Shown here: piece by piece, positions 18,629 through 28,527 of the stretch
Position numbering within the stretch: the stretch's first letter is position 1
Layout: every line of letters begins with the position of its first letter
Origin: Streptomyces sp. XD-27
GTDB taxonomy: Bacteria > Actinomycetota > Actinomycetes > Streptomycetales > Streptomycetaceae
Length of the DNA: 64,000 nt
Assembly (NCBI RefSeq): GCF_030553055.1
Contig: NZ_CP130713.1
Location: 5,518,001-5,582,000 of the forward strand
Direction of reading: 5' to 3'
Made by a program: the position numbers and the translations under genes
Notes under the pieces: generated by a model
Told to the model about the DNA's origin: nothing
What the model saw: only the letters and a program-made list of their open reading frames with translations
Databases searched by the model: none

Positions 18629-19846
18629 ATGTCCGAAGCCACGGAAACCACCCTCGCCGCGTCCTCTCCTGACGGCGCGTCACCCCAGGCCCGCACCGCC
18701 TGGCTCGCCGTCGCCACGGTCGCCGTCGGCATCTTCGCCGTCGTCACCACCGAGATGCTGCCGGTCGGTCTGCTCACCTCCATCGGCGCCGCCCTCGGGA
18801 CCTCCGACGGCACGGTGGGGCTGGCCCTGACCGTGCCCGGCCTGGTCGCCGCGGTCGCCGCCCCGCTGCTGACCGTCGCCGTCGGCCGGCTGGACCGGCG
18901 ACTGGTGCTGTGCGGACTGATGGGCCTGCTGGCCGCCGCCAATCTGGTCTCCGCCCTGGCCCCGGCCTTCCCCGTCCTGCTCGCCGCCCGGGTCATGGTC
19001 GGCGTCAGCATCGGCGGTGTATGGGCCATTGCGGGCGGTCTGGCCGCCCGGCTCGTGCCGGAGCGGTCCGCGGGCGCCGCCACCTCCCTGATCTTCAGCG
19101 GCGTCGCCGTCGCCTCGGTGCTCGGGGTGCCCGCCGGGACGCTGATCGGCGACCTGGCCGACTGGCGGGCGGCGTTCTGGACCGTCTGCGCGCTGGCGCT
19201 GGCCGTCACGGTCGCCATGGCCGTTCTGCTGCCCCCGCTGCCCGCCGACCGCCCGGTCCGGCTCGGCGAGGTGCCCGGTCTGTTCCGTAAAGCTCAGCTC
19301 CGGGCCGGGCTGGTCACCACCGGGCTGCTGGTGGTGGCGCACTTCGGCGCGTACACGTACGTGCGGCCGGTGCTGGAGGACGTGTCCGGCGTCGGCGCGG
19401 GCCTGATCAGCACGCTGCTGCTGGTGTACGGCGTGGCGGGTGTGGCCGGGAACTTCCTGGCCGGGTCGGCGGCGCACCGCGACCCGCGCCGGACGCTGAT
19501 GGTCCTGTGCGCGCTGCTGGCGGTGGCCGAGCTGCTGGTCCCGCTCCTGGGCCGGACCACGGCCGGGGCCGCCGCGCTGCTGGTGCTGTGGGGGCTGGCG
19601 TACGGAGGCGTGTCCGTCACCACCCAGAACTGGATGCTGCGGTCCGCGCCGGAGGCGCGCGAGGCGGCCTCCGCCCTGTTCGTCGGGGTCTTCAATCTGG
19701 CCATCTCGCTCGGCGCGCTGCTGGGCGGCCGGGTCGCCGACCACATCGCCCTGTCCGGCGTGATGTGGTGCGGCGGCGCGCTGGCGGTACTGGCGCTGCT
19801 GAGTGCGGGGGTGCTGGGCCGGGCGAGGCGTGCGCGGCACGGGTGA
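18629..19846 (+). CDS. MFS transporter (DHA1, AraJ/PbuE-like)
   Basis: A 405-residue 12-TM transporter. The sequence TTEMLPVGLLTSIGAALG in TM1 and the cytoplasmic loop after TM2 (VGRLDRR) match the AraJ/Cmr/NepI-type efflux subgroup. It likely exports a small molecule or drug. GGAGG sits immediately before ATG 18629, which I prefer to the earlier in-frame start at 18557. It is divergent from the LysR gene, which probably regulates it. Confidence 0.85.
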   Translation: MSEATETTLAASSPDGASPQARTAWLAVATVAVGIFAVVTTEMLPVGLLTSIGAALGTSDGTVGLALTVPGLVAAVAAPLLTVAVGRLDRRLVLCGLMGLLAAANLVSALAPAFPVLLAARVMVGVSIGGVWAIAGGLAARLVPERSAGAATSLIFSGVAVASVLGVPAGTLIGDLADWRAAFWTVCALALAVTVAMAVLLPPLPADRPVRLGEVPGLFRKAQLRAGLVTTGLLVVAHFGAYTYVRPVLEDVSGVGAGLISTLLLVYGVAGVAGNFLAGSAAHRDPRRTLMVLCALLAVAELLVPLLGRTTAGAAALLVLWGLAYGGVSVTTQNWMLRSAPEAREAASALFVGVFNLAISLGALLGGRVADHIALSGVMWCGGALAVLALLSAGVLGRARRARHG

Positions 19847-19972
19847 CACCCTCCGTGACGGCCGCTCACGTTCCGGCGTCCCGATCCGCCCGTATGGCGC
19901 AGACGGCGGGAGGCCGCCACCCATCGGTGGGATCATGAATGTCAGGGGACTCTTCTTCGGGGAGTGAGCCCG

Positions 19973-20218
19973 ATGGCAGCGAGCATGTACGTGGTCTGGA
20001 GCGCGGTGGAGCCCGGGCGCGTCGTCTACGAGACGCACGCGATCGAGGCGATCACGGATGCCGCGGGCGTGCACGCGGAGGTCAAGAGCGAGACCCACGA
20101 GGTCGCGCTCCGCAGCCGGGCGCACGCGCGGTCGATCGCGGAGGCGGGAGGCTACGAGCTACGGGGCGAGGGCGAGGCGTGGGAGAGCCTCCCCGAGGAG
20201 AGCCCTCCCGAAGAGTGA
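19973..20218 (+). CDS. Small conserved hypothetical protein
   Basis: An 81-residue acidic protein (MAASMYVVWSAVEPGRVVYETHAI) with no recognised domain. GGGAG lies about 9 bases upstream of ATG 19973; an in-frame GTG at 19964 has no room for a ribosome site. It stands alone between the MFS gene and the rpf-like gene. Function unknown. Confidence 0.5.
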   Translation: MAASMYVVWSAVEPGRVVYETHAIEAITDAAGVHAEVKSETHEVALRSRAHARSIAEAGGYELRGEGEAWESLPEESPPEE

Positions 20219-20367
20219 CGTCCACCCGGAAAGGCCGAAAGGGCTGGGGAAAATCCGACGCCCGAGGCGTCCGGCGCCGCAGGGGGGAAGTGCGGGCCGG
20301 AGGCCTCGGGCGTGGTCTGTGACGACGCGCTGGCGCTGTCTGATCGGGTTCGGCTGGTGCCGGAGGA

Positions 20368-21554
<1,187 letters not shown>

Positions 21555-21715
21555 CTACGCCTGCGAGGTGAGCTGTCGGGTTCGGGCTGGAGTTGCCCGG
21601 CCGCGTAAGAGGGCAGCATTCACTGCCACCGCAACGCGTCTTCACCCCAAGCCGATTCGCGGGATCCGCGACTCGGCACTTACCTGGTTCCCCCGCTCCT
21701 GCCGTGATGCGTCGT
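21555..21715 (-). ncRNA. c-di-AMP (ydaO/yuaA) riboswitch upstream of the rpf-like gene
   Basis: On the minus strand, conserved riboswitch blocks occur in the right order and spacing: GGGGGAACCAGG (21694-21683), GGGGTGAAG (21648-21640) and GGGCAACTCCAGCCCGAACC followed by GACAGCTCACCTCGCAGGCGT (about 21598-21557). This is the ydaO class. In Streptomyces it is known to precede rpfA-type genes and to shut them off when c-di-AMP is high. The start codon follows about 16 bases later. Confidence 0.85.
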
Positions 21716-22110
21716 CGTTTCTCCTCGGCCGGCGGCAGGATTCGGCGCTCCGGCTTCGGGTCCCCCGAGCCTCTATGGCTGCGGGAGCGGCGGCCACCGT
21801 AAGCGGAAGAAATTCACGGTCACAAGCCGCGTGACATGGGGCGATGATCCATTTCCGAATTGACACGGTATTTATGTCACGCTGCGTTTTGGATCTCTTT
21901 CGCAGTGAAATGGAGATCTTGCGCAGCGGCGTCACGGAAAAGCGCGCGGTAACCGATCTGACGCATTGCTTATGTGATGCCACGGTGGGGTCACGGGTTC
22001 ATCGGTATTCCTGTGACCTCGGCCACGGAGGTCCGCTATAACGGCATGAGGCGTTAAAAGTCCGATTTGATCGATGAGTTGCGGGCCGGGCCCTGAGGTG
22101 GGGCAGGTCG
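21716..22110. other. Non-coding region upstream of the riboswitch
   Basis: This stretch is clearly AT-richer than its surroundings and likely holds the rpf-like promoter (minus strand). I see scattered GTGAC/GTCAC half-sites (for example around 21818-21835, 21870 and 21990-22018) that could be Crp-like sites, but no convincing complete dyad and no gene. Confidence 0.3.
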
Positions 22111-22128
22111 CCGTCCTGTCGGCAGGAC
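22111..22128. promoter_or_regulatory. Island palindrome, copy 1
   Basis: CCGTCCTG-TCGG-CAGGAC is the first of three near-identical palindromes in the island. It lies about 90 bases upstream of the RHH/HicB-like gene start. Confidence 0.6.
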
Positions 22129-22186
22129 AACGCGACGCAGGCGCGCCCCGGTGGCGGTGCAACACGGCAATCGAATGGCTTGCCTG

Positions 22187-22217
22187 TGGCGCCATAGTGG
22201 AGCGATGATGGCGCCAT
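22187..22217. promoter_or_regulatory. Paired TGGCGCCA operator at the start of the HicB-like gene
   Basis: Two TGGCGCCA palindromes (22187-22194 and 22209-22216) are spaced exactly 22 bp. The second one overlaps the ATG. The same pair precedes the homologous gene at the other end of the island, so it is probably an autoregulatory operator. Confidence 0.55.
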
Positions 22218-22767
22218 GGAGCTTATGCGGTATGTCGACAACCTGCGCCAAGAGCTCTCGGTTGCCGTCGAGGCGGGTGACGAGGAAGCACGCGAACTCG
22301 CCGAACGCCTCGTGACACCGCTGTCCTCCGCAGTCCGGCTGGTTCTGCTGGACGCTCTGTCGGCCGCCGCGGACGAGATCACCCGGGACCTGGCCCCGGG
22401 GTCGGTCGAGATCCGGCTGCGCGGGCTCGACCCGACCTTCGTGGTGACACTACCCCCCACCGATCATGCGCTCGTGGATGAGGTCGAAGGGGGCTTCGAA
22501 CGGTCGCACAACGGTGTGGCGCCACCGCTGTCCGCCATGGCGCCGGTATCGGCGACCGGGGAGGAGGGCGCGACGGCCCGTATCAACTTCCGGCCGCCGG
22601 AGCATCTCAAGGCCCGGATCGAGGAGGCCGCCGGCCGCGAGCAGCTGTCGGTCAACGCCTGGCTCGTCAGAGCGGTGTCCACGATGCTCGAATCCGGCGA
22701 GCGCGGCCGCCGCCCCGACCGGCGCGCCCCGTGGAGCGGTCGGCGTTACACGGGCTGGGTGAGCTGA
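22216..22767 (+). CDS. HicB-like protein with C-terminal ribbon-helix-helix domain
   Basis: A 183-residue protein. Its N-terminal 75 residues (YVDNLRQELSVAVEAGDEEAR, LAPGSVEIRLRG) are shared with the gene at the other island edge. The C-terminal 45 residues (ARINFRPPEHLKARIEEAA...SVNAWLVRAV) form a ribbon-helix-helix DNA-binding fold typical of HicB/Arc antitoxins. No SD precedes the ATG and a promoter-like operator overlaps it, so the mRNA may be leaderless. No HicA toxin gene is visible. In other Streptomyces such genes usually precede DUF4097 and ABC-transporter genes, which are missing here. Probable DNA-binding autoregulator. Confidence 0.65.
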   Translation: MELMRYVDNLRQELSVAVEAGDEEARELAERLVTPLSSAVRLVLLDALSAAADEITRDLAPGSVEIRLRGLDPTFVVTLPPTDHALVDEVEGGFERSHNGVAPPLSAMAPVSATGEEGATARINFRPPEHLKARIEEAAGREQLSVNAWLVRAVSTMLESGERGRRPDRRAPWSGRRYTGWVS

Positions 22768-22976
22768 CCGTACCCTGCGCCGGGCGCCGCGGCCGTCTTG
22801 CCCGTGCTACCTGCGGGGGCGCTCGACCGGGCACCGCCGTGCTGCTCGACGCGCGGTCCACGTCGGGCATCGACAGGCCACGGCCCGGTCGCGCCTCAGC
22901 AGCGCGCCGGCGCCGGCACCGCGGGCCCCGGGGACTGTTCCCCCGGCGGTTTTCCGGGGCCCGCATCCCCTCGCCC

Positions 22977-24227
22977 TCAGCCCCTCAGCTCGGCATTCTG
23001 CGGCTGTTCCTGAGTGTGGTCGGAGATGTTGAGAGAGCAGCACGGAGAGGGCTGCGGGAACGAGCTCCGGGACAGGCGCTGGTAGGTGTACGCCGCGGAG
23101 ACAAGTGTCATGTGGTGGTACCAGCCGGGGAAGGAGCGGCCCTCGAAGTCGAGGAGCCCGAAGTCGCTTTCCATGGCGGTGACCGCGGTGCCGGTGCACG
23201 TCCGCAAGGCGGCGAGTGAGGCAACGTTGTCCAGGCTCCGATGGGTCAGGCTGGTGATCCACATGGCGCCGGTGCGGTTGTCCGGAAGCACCTCGGTGAA
23301 GAGCCGGTAGGGATATTCGGCGGCCGGCCCCGTCCGCACCCCGGGAAGGTGGACCAGCGCGGAATGCACGCGACGTGATTGCTGTTGTCCGTCCGGCGTG
23401 CTGATCAGCACGGTCTCGGGGCTGCTGCCGGAGGAAGCGTGGTCCTTCGCACTGATCGGCCCCGGGACGTTTGAGGCGCGTTCCCCGGCGGGAAGGACCT
23501 TCAGGTGTTGCGGTACGGCAACCACGAAGTCGCGCCCCCGTTGACTGAGTCCGCGCAGGAGAAGTCCGACATCCGGATCGTCACTCATGTCGGCCACGAC
23601 CGGCGCGCCGGTGGAAGCGGTTCGGGCCGTCAGCGTGTCGACGAGGTCAAGGGCGTGGGCCCACAGGGGGCGGTACTCAACAGTGTCCGGGATACGTGCG
23701 CGTTTACGTAGCTGTACGTCCTCCGTCCACGGCGCGGGCAGGAACAGGCGCCAGTCGACAGGGACTTGTACGGCGCCGATGCACAGGAACGCACCGAGCC
23801 CCCGCTGGCAGTTGAGGGTCCGGCCCGAGGAGGGGTCGAAGCAGCGGTGTACGCCGACCGACCGCTGACCGCGCTTGGGCATGACCGCGCGGCCGAGCGT
23901 CCACGCGGAGGCGGGGCCCTGCCCCTCGGTCCAGCGGGTGAGTTCGCGCATCACCGGCTCCCAGTCCCATGGGCTGAGGCTCACGAACTGGCGCAGCGAC
24001 TGCATCGCGGTGGGGGACGCCGAGACGGCGTCGGCCAGGCGGCGGACGGACTTCTTGCCGGGAGTGATGAGCAGCGCCGCCAGATAGGCCTGCGCCCACC
24101 TGCGTTGGTCCGCTCGCCGCAGGTTCCCGAAGAGCCTCTCGGTGAAGTCGTTCAAGGGCACATCATGATTGCTGACGGGCACTACGTCGACCGGAGCCGT
24201 TGTGGCAAATGTGCAGGGCGCAACCAT
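22977..24227 (-). CDS. IS701-like transposase homologue, probably inactive
   Basis: A 416-residue protein resembling IS701-family DDE transposases: RWAQAYLAALLITPGKKSVRRLAD, then QSLRQFVSLSPWDWEPVM, then MPKRGQRSVGVHRCF and NCQRGLGAF. Active members have an Asp-Asp-Thr just before the FPKxGxxSVG segment. Here that position reads TLGRAVMPK, so the first catalytic aspartate is absent, while a later VVAD is retained. I see no terminal inverted repeats or target duplication. It is more likely a domesticated protein or regulator than a mobile insertion sequence. It lies between the HicB-like gene and the LmbU gene inside the island. Confidence 0.65.
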   Translation of the reverse strand: MVAPCTFATTAPVDVVPVSNHDVPLNDFTERLFGNLRRADQRRWAQAYLAALLITPGKKSVRRLADAVSASPTAMQSLRQFVSLSPWDWEPVMRELTRWTEGQGPASAWTLGRAVMPKRGQRSVGVHRCFDPSSGRTLNCQRGLGAFLCIGAVQVPVDWRLFLPAPWTEDVQLRKRARIPDTVEYRPLWAHALDLVDTLTARTASTGAPVVADMSDDPDVGLLLRGLSQRGRDFVVAVPQHLKVLPAGERASNVPGPISAKDHASSGSSPETVLISTPDGQQQSRRVHSALVHLPGVRTGPAAEYPYRLFTEVLPDNRTGAMWITSLTHRSLDNVASLAALRTCTGTAVTAMESDFGLLDFEGRSFPGWYHHMTLVSAAYTYQRLSRSSFPQPSPCCSLNISDHTQEQPQNAELRG

Positions 24228-25275
24228 GCTGCAATCACTCCCAGACGTCCCCTGAGCGGCGGCTGCCAGTCGACGAGTCTAAAGCCTGTCCGACAATGCC
24301 AGGTCGGGGACGGTCTCCCTTCCTGGAACGACAGCCGACGAGAGTTCGGGGCCGTGGCGGTCGCCGCCATGTGTCCGGCGCCGCGCACCGTCGTCCAGCG
24401 CCGCGGCCCGCGCGGCAGTGGCCACACTTGGCTCTGGCCTGCGAGGACGTGCGGGTTGTCCGGGTCAGGTGGTCCGGTGACGCCGACTCGACCCGGGGCG
24501 ATCAGCCCGCCCCACCGGCTGCCGGGTGCGGGCCGAGACGACTCGCACGAGCAGCCCGACGCGGCTCCCGGACTGCCAGCTACGAGACAGTCTCTTGCTT
24601 CACCGGGCTCGCCGTACCCCCAATGATTGGCCGCTTCCTGACAACGCGGAACCGCCACCTTTGCGGAGTCGTTCGCGCGCGACGCCCGGGGTGGCAATAT
24701 AGTTGCATCAAGAAGACGTTAAGGTGCCCCGCCGATGGCTCGGGACCCTGCGGAACATGAAATTCCGCTGAGCCGGTCCACGGTCGCGTGACGAGCTATT
24801 GTTCGAACTTCGAAAAGTCGCGGCGAGCGACGGCCTCCTCCTTGAATCACCCACAGGTCCGGGCTCTACTGGAGAACCACTTCGAATCTGGATCTTCGGT
24901 CCCGGCGTGCGCACACGTCGGCGACCGACATGACGCGGGGGATGTGTGGTCGAGGTGTACGGGGGAGCGTGTTGATGAACGGATCCGCATCTGGACGGAT
25001 GCCGACTGAATGCCTTCTACGCAGTCCTGATGCTTTTCAGCCATCAGGTGGCTGAAAAGCTGGACATGGCCCGATGGGGCGACCGGCTGCGACGAGTCGC
25101 CAGTACTCCGTGCCGGCCGACCGGCCGTGAGTGACTGACAGTCCCACAGTGCATCGGGGTACGCGAAGCGACCGATGCCACTGGATCCGGCCATGGCTGC
25201 CAAAAACACCATGAACTTATTCCCGTTCGGGCACGGGCTCCGCCCTGTCCGTTCGATGTACATTCACATGGAGGC
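24228..25275. other. About 1-kb region without a convincing gene
   Basis: Open frames on both strands lack domain similarity, SD sequences and consistent codon bias. It may be decayed sequence between the transposase-like and lmbU-like genes. Visible structure: a perfect inverted repeat at 25032-25060 (GCTTTTCAGCCA / TGGCTGAAAAGC, 5-base loop) and a tandem TTCGAA-C-TTCGAA near 24805. An AT-rich stretch with a -10-like TATAGT lies at 24698. The lmbU-like promoter must be in its right part. Confidence 0.4.
25032..25060. repeat. Perfect 12-bp inverted repeat
   Basis: GCTTTTCAGCCA (25032-25043) and TGGCTGAAAAGC (25049-25060) flank TCAGG. There is no U-tract, so it is either an operator or a structural hairpin about 215 bases upstream of the LmbU-family gene. 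Confidence 0.5.
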
Positions 25276-25962
25276 ATGATGACGAATCAGGCCGGCGATC
25301 TCGACGGCTCAAAGGTCGTGCTGTTCCGCCGGAACCCGGACGCGGTGGCCCGGCAGCGCAGGAGCGGCGGTGACGAACCGCGTCGTGGCGTGCTGACAAC
25401 CAACGTGGGACTGCAAATCCCGGCCGGGCTGACCTTCGAGGACTGGGAGCGGGCCGGACGGCAGCTCTCTGGAATCGTGAATTCCTCTTCTTGGTGGCTC
25501 GGTGACTGGCTCGTGTACGGCAAGGACCACTACACCGACCGGTACCAGCGGGGAATCCGTGCCGCCGGGTTGCAGTACCAGACGCTGCGGAACTACGCGT
25601 GGGTCTCACGGCGGTTCGAGTTCAATCGCCGGCGCGCGGCGCTGAGCTTCCAGCACCACGCCGAGTTGGCCTCGCTGCCGGTCGACGAGCAGGAATTATG
25701 GCTGGATCGCGCCGAGCAGATGAAGTGGACCACCAAGCAGCTGCGCACAGCCATCCGCGTCGCGCGCGAGGACGACACGCGGGACGAGAAGCAGATCGAG
25801 ACGACGCGGCGGCTCGCGGTGCCCGGTAGTCGTCTGCAGTGGTGGCACAAGGCAGCGGCGCAGTCGGGAATCGAATTCGAGCAGTGGGTCCTGGCGACGC
25901 TGGACAACGCTGCCGAACAAGTCCTGGACGAGGTCACGGAACAGGCCGGCATCAGCGCCTGA
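25276..25962 (+). CDS. LmbU-family transcriptional regulator
   Basis: A 228-residue protein with the LmbU family pattern: LQIPAGLTFEDWERAGRQL, WWLGDWLVYGKDHY, DRYQRGIRAAGLQYQTLRNYAWVSRRFE, LSFQHHAELASLP, WTTKQLRTAIR. Characterised relatives (LmbU of lincomycin, NovE of novobiocin) are pathway-specific regulators of antibiotic clusters. Its presence argues that the neighbouring genes form a regulated biosynthetic locus. Either of two adjacent ATGs can be the start; GGAGG is 1-4 bases before them. It is convergent with pzbB, separated by a strong terminator. Confidence 0.85.
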   Translation: MMTNQAGDLDGSKVVLFRRNPDAVARQRRSGGDEPRRGVLTTNVGLQIPAGLTFEDWERAGRQLSGIVNSSSWWLGDWLVYGKDHYTDRYQRGIRAAGLQYQTLRNYAWVSRRFEFNRRRAALSFQHHAELASLPVDEQELWLDRAEQMKWTTKQLRTAIRVAREDDTRDEKQIETTRRLAVPGSRLQWWHKAAAQSGIEFEQWVLATLDNAAEQVLDEVTEQAGISA

Positions 25963-25977
25963 GCAGAGGAGACCGGC

Positions 25978-26009
25978 AGGGCCCGCACTCCGCCCGGAGT
26001 GCGGGCCCT
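25978..26009. terminator. Bidirectional terminator between the lmbU-like gene and pzbB
   Basis: Perfect 14-bp arms AGGGCCCGCACTCC / GGAGTGCGGGCCCT enclose GCCC. It stands between two convergent genes. Confidence 0.75.
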
Positions 26010-26061
26010 CGAGGTCAGTGCGCGGGAACCGGCGCCGGCGGCGGCCCACTTGGCACCGCGC

Positions 26062-26706
26062 TCACGGCAGCTGGCTCATGAGCTTGGCCGTCTCGCGGTG
26101 CCGCGTGCACTCGCGCTGGCCGAACGACTGCTCCACACGGGCGCGAACCTCGGGCTTCTGCTCCTGGCTGAGCTTGAACATGCCATCAGCCCCGGTCACC
26201 GTGACCCGGAAGGCGCCCACGGCGGGCACGATCTTGCGGAAGTAGCCGAGCGACTCGGTCATGTCCCAGTCGGCGCCGAACTCACCCTCGAAGGCGCGCA
26301 CGGTGGACTGCACCACGCCCAGCGTCTCCTCGATTGAGTCGATCTTCTCCACCACGCCGCGCACGTGCACCGAGGTGAAGTTCCAGGTCGGCGCGGCCGG
26401 CGTCACCTCGTACACGGTCGGCGAGACATAGGCGTGCGGCCCGGTGAATGTCAGGAGGATGACGTCGCCCGTCTCCAGCGCCTTCCAGTGCGGATTCGCC
26501 CGGTTCATGTGCCCCAGTAGCGTGGCGCCCGACAGATCGGCGCTCCATTCGCCGGTCATCTGCGGATCCGGAATCACGGGCAGATGCGTGGCAAACGGAC
26601 CGCTGGAAGGGCTGCCGTTGCTGACCGCAAGGCTGAGCGGATTCTTGCGGATCAGGTCGACCATCCACGAACCGTCCGGTTCACGATACTGGGCGGGAAC
26701 GAACAT
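26062..26706 (-). CDS. pzbB: Piperazate synthase (KtzT/PzbB), PaiB-like fold
   Basis: A 214-residue FMN-binding split-barrel protein. It would normally be labelled 'FMN-binding negative transcriptional regulator PaiB', but that name also covers the heme enzyme KtzT/PzbB, which closes N5-hydroxy-L-ornithine to L-piperazic acid by forming the N-N bond. The sequence carries the family's features (FVPAQYREPDGSWMVDLIR, LLGHMNRANPHWKALE, PTWNFTSVHVRG, GWDMT-like DWDMTESLGYFRKIVPGV-type segment, MFKLSQEQ). It is divergent from an L-ornithine N-hydroxylase, the enzyme that makes its substrate, and this context is the main reason for the call. The ATG at 26706 follows AAAGGG; the longer open frame upstream is non-coding. 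A true PaiB-like regulator is the alternative. Confidence 0.75.
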   Translation of the reverse strand: MFVPAQYREPDGSWMVDLIRKNPLSLAVSNGSPSSGPFATHLPVIPDPQMTGEWSADLSGATLLGHMNRANPHWKALETGDVILLTFTGPHAYVSPTVYEVTPAAPTWNFTSVHVRGVVEKIDSIEETLGVVQSTVRAFEGEFGADWDMTESLGYFRKIVPAVGAFRVTVTGADGMFKLSQEQKPEVRARVEQSFGQRECTRHRETAKLMSQLP

Positions 26707-27088
26707 CCGGCATTCACCCTTTCGGTGAGCTGGCTCACGGTATGGCTCTAAGTCGTCCGACGCTACCAGTGCTTTGAGCGGCCGGATGAAAAATCCTCGA
26801 CCGGTCGCTGCCGCTGTCCTGTCGGCAGGACAGCGGCCCCTCGGCGCGCGGTGTGCCGGGACCCTCTTGCAAGGTCTGCCCGGTCCCTCTAAGTTGACGT
26901 CGCGGTGTTCTCCAGCGCAATACTTCATGCGTGTCTCCCGGACCACCGGTCGAGATGTTCGAGACCATCAGCCGTGAGCTTGACAAAAGTTACCAGCATT
27001 CCCGACCAGGGTCCTTTTGGGTTACCGCAGTTGACCCATCGAAGATGCGGAAGTCCCAGTAGCAGCTACGCCAGCGGGAGAATTTTCT
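26707..27088. promoter_or_regulatory. Divergent pzbB-pzbA control region
   Basis: A 382-base gap between two divergent starts, with the island palindrome at 26811-26836. No ORF or RNA gene is evident. The pzbA start has GGGAG 8 bases upstream. Confidence 0.6.
26811..26836. promoter_or_regulatory. Island palindrome, copy 2 (perfect 11-bp arms)
   Basis: CCGCTGTCCTG-TCGG-CAGGACAGCGG is a perfect palindrome about 105 bases upstream of pzbB and 250 upstream of pzbA. The core is shared with copies at 22111 and 28812. Confidence 0.7.
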
Positions 27089-28435
27089 ATGGGTACTCGT
27101 GAACCTGAGGTATACGACGTGGTGGGCATCGGGTTCGGCCCGTCCAACCTGTCGCTCGCCATCGCCCTGGAAGAACACCAGGCCAATGTCCCGGAACGTC
27201 CGATCACCGCCGCCTTCTTCGAGCGGCAGCCGTCGTTCGGCTGGCATCGCAACATGCTGCTGCCGTCGACGACCATGCAGATTTCCTTCCTGAAGGACTT
27301 GGCCACCTTCCGCAACCCGGTGTCGCGGTACAGCTTCGTGTCGTATCTGCACGCGTCGGGCCGGCTTCCGCAGTTCGTCAACAACCAGGACTTCTTCCCG
27401 ACCCGCCAGGAGTTCCACCAGTACCTGGAATGGGCCGAATCGAGCCTGTCCGACCGGGTCTCCTACGGCTCGGAGGTCACCGCGATCCGGCTACCGCGGG
27501 AGGCGGGGGCCGAGGTGCCGGAGTATCTCCAGCTCGAGATCCGCAGCACTACCGGTGCGGGCACCAGGCTGGTCAACGCGCGCAACGTGGCCATCTCGAC
27601 GGGACTGGTGCCGCGCATGCCGGACGGCATGGTCCGCGACGAGCGGGTCTGGCACAGCTCGGAATTCCTGGAAAAGTACAACCGGATGGACCCGGACGAG
27701 CTCAAGAGCGTGGCAGTGGTCGGCGCCGGCCAGAGCGCGGCGGAAATCACCAGGTTCCTGTACGACATGCTCCCGCATGCGCAGGTTTCCGCGATCATTC
27801 CCTCCTACGGGTATTCCGTCGCGGATGACACGCCCTTCGCCAACCAGGTCTTCGACCCCGCTGCGGTCGACGACTACTACTTCGGAACCGAGCAGACGCG
27901 GGAAGCGTTCTGGCGCTACCACAAGAACACGAACTACTCGGTGGTCGACGACGAGGTCATCAGGGACCTGCACCGACGCTCGTACGAGGAAGAGGTCCGG
28001 AACCACAAGCGCCTCCACTTCCTCAACCTGACCAGGGTCAGCGACGTCAAGCGGGCCGGGGACGTCACGCGGGTCTCCCTGCAGTCGCTGCTCGACAGCC
28101 ACGTGCAGGAGCTCGACGTCGACGCGCTCGTCTTCGCCACCGGCTACGACACCATGGAGCCGACCGGCCTGCTCGGCGACCTCGACCGCCACTGCCTGCG
28201 GGACGAGGACGGACGGCACCGGGTGGAGCGCGACTACCGGCTCGTCACCACCTCGGATCTGCCCTGCGACATCTACCTCCAGGGCGGCACCGAGCACACC
28301 CACGGCCTGTCCTCGTCCCTGCTGTCGAACATCGCCATACGCAGCGGTGAGATCGCCGATGCCATCGTCGCCCGGCGCGCCGAGCGTGAATCGGGGCGCC
28401 GGATCCCCGTCGGGGCCACCGGCGAGAGCGCCTGA
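27089..28435 (+). CDS. pzbA: L-ornithine N5-monooxygenase (KtzI/PzbA)
   Basis: A 448-residue flavin N-hydroxylating monooxygenase. It has an FAD-binding GIGFGPSNLSLAIAL at the N terminus, conserved FFERQPSFGWHRNMLLPSTTMQISFLKDLATFRNP, an NADPH-binding VGAGQSAAEI, and the ATGYD motif followed by the C-terminal LQGGTEHTHGLSSSLLS. These are hallmarks of ornithine rather than lysine hydroxylases of the PvdA/SidA/KtzI group. The product, N5-hydroxyornithine, is a siderophore building block or the precursor of piperazic acid. The divergent KtzT-like gene favours the latter. GGGAG precedes the ATG. The gene ends at a strong terminator shared with mbtH. Confidence 0.88.
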   Translation: MGTREPEVYDVVGIGFGPSNLSLAIALEEHQANVPERPITAAFFERQPSFGWHRNMLLPSTTMQISFLKDLATFRNPVSRYSFVSYLHASGRLPQFVNNQDFFPTRQEFHQYLEWAESSLSDRVSYGSEVTAIRLPREAGAEVPEYLQLEIRSTTGAGTRLVNARNVAISTGLVPRMPDGMVRDERVWHSSEFLEKYNRMDPDELKSVAVVGAGQSAAEITRFLYDMLPHAQVSAIIPSYGYSVADDTPFANQVFDPAAVDDYYFGTEQTREAFWRYHKNTNYSVVDDEVIRDLHRRSYEEEVRNHKRLHFLNLTRVSDVKRAGDVTRVSLQSLLDSHVQELDVDALVFATGYDTMEPTGLLGDLDRHCLRDEDGRHRVERDYRLVTTSDLPCDIYLQGGTEHTHGLSSSLLSNIAIRSGEIADAIVARRAERESGRRIPVGATGESA

Positions 28436-28453
28436 CGGCTCACACCGTACGCA

Positions 28454-28491
28454 GGGCGGGCCCGGTGCTGGAGACAGCGCCGGGCCCGCCC
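28454..28491. terminator. Bidirectional terminator between pzbA and mbtH
   Basis: Perfect 12-bp arms GGGCGGGCCCGG (28454-28465) and CCGGGCCCGCCC (28480-28491) with a 14-base loop. It lies between convergent genes. Confidence 0.75.
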
Positions 28492-28527
28492 TTGGATGGG
28501 CCCCCTCATTGATCCAGGGGCCGGACG

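Noticed and set aside
22216..22767. HicAB toxin-antitoxin pair
   Set aside because: Only the HicB-like RHH protein is present; no HicA-type dsRBD toxin is encoded next to it.
24847..25263. Possible 138-residue minus-strand gene upstream of the LmbU-like gene
   Set aside because: No SD, no recognisable domain, and the codon pattern is unlike neighbouring genes.
26062..26946. Annotation as a PaiB transcriptional regulator with a 294-residue product
   Set aside because: The first 80 codons have no SD and no family similarity. The divergent ornithine N-hydroxylase makes piperazate synthase the better reading of the PaiB-like fold.
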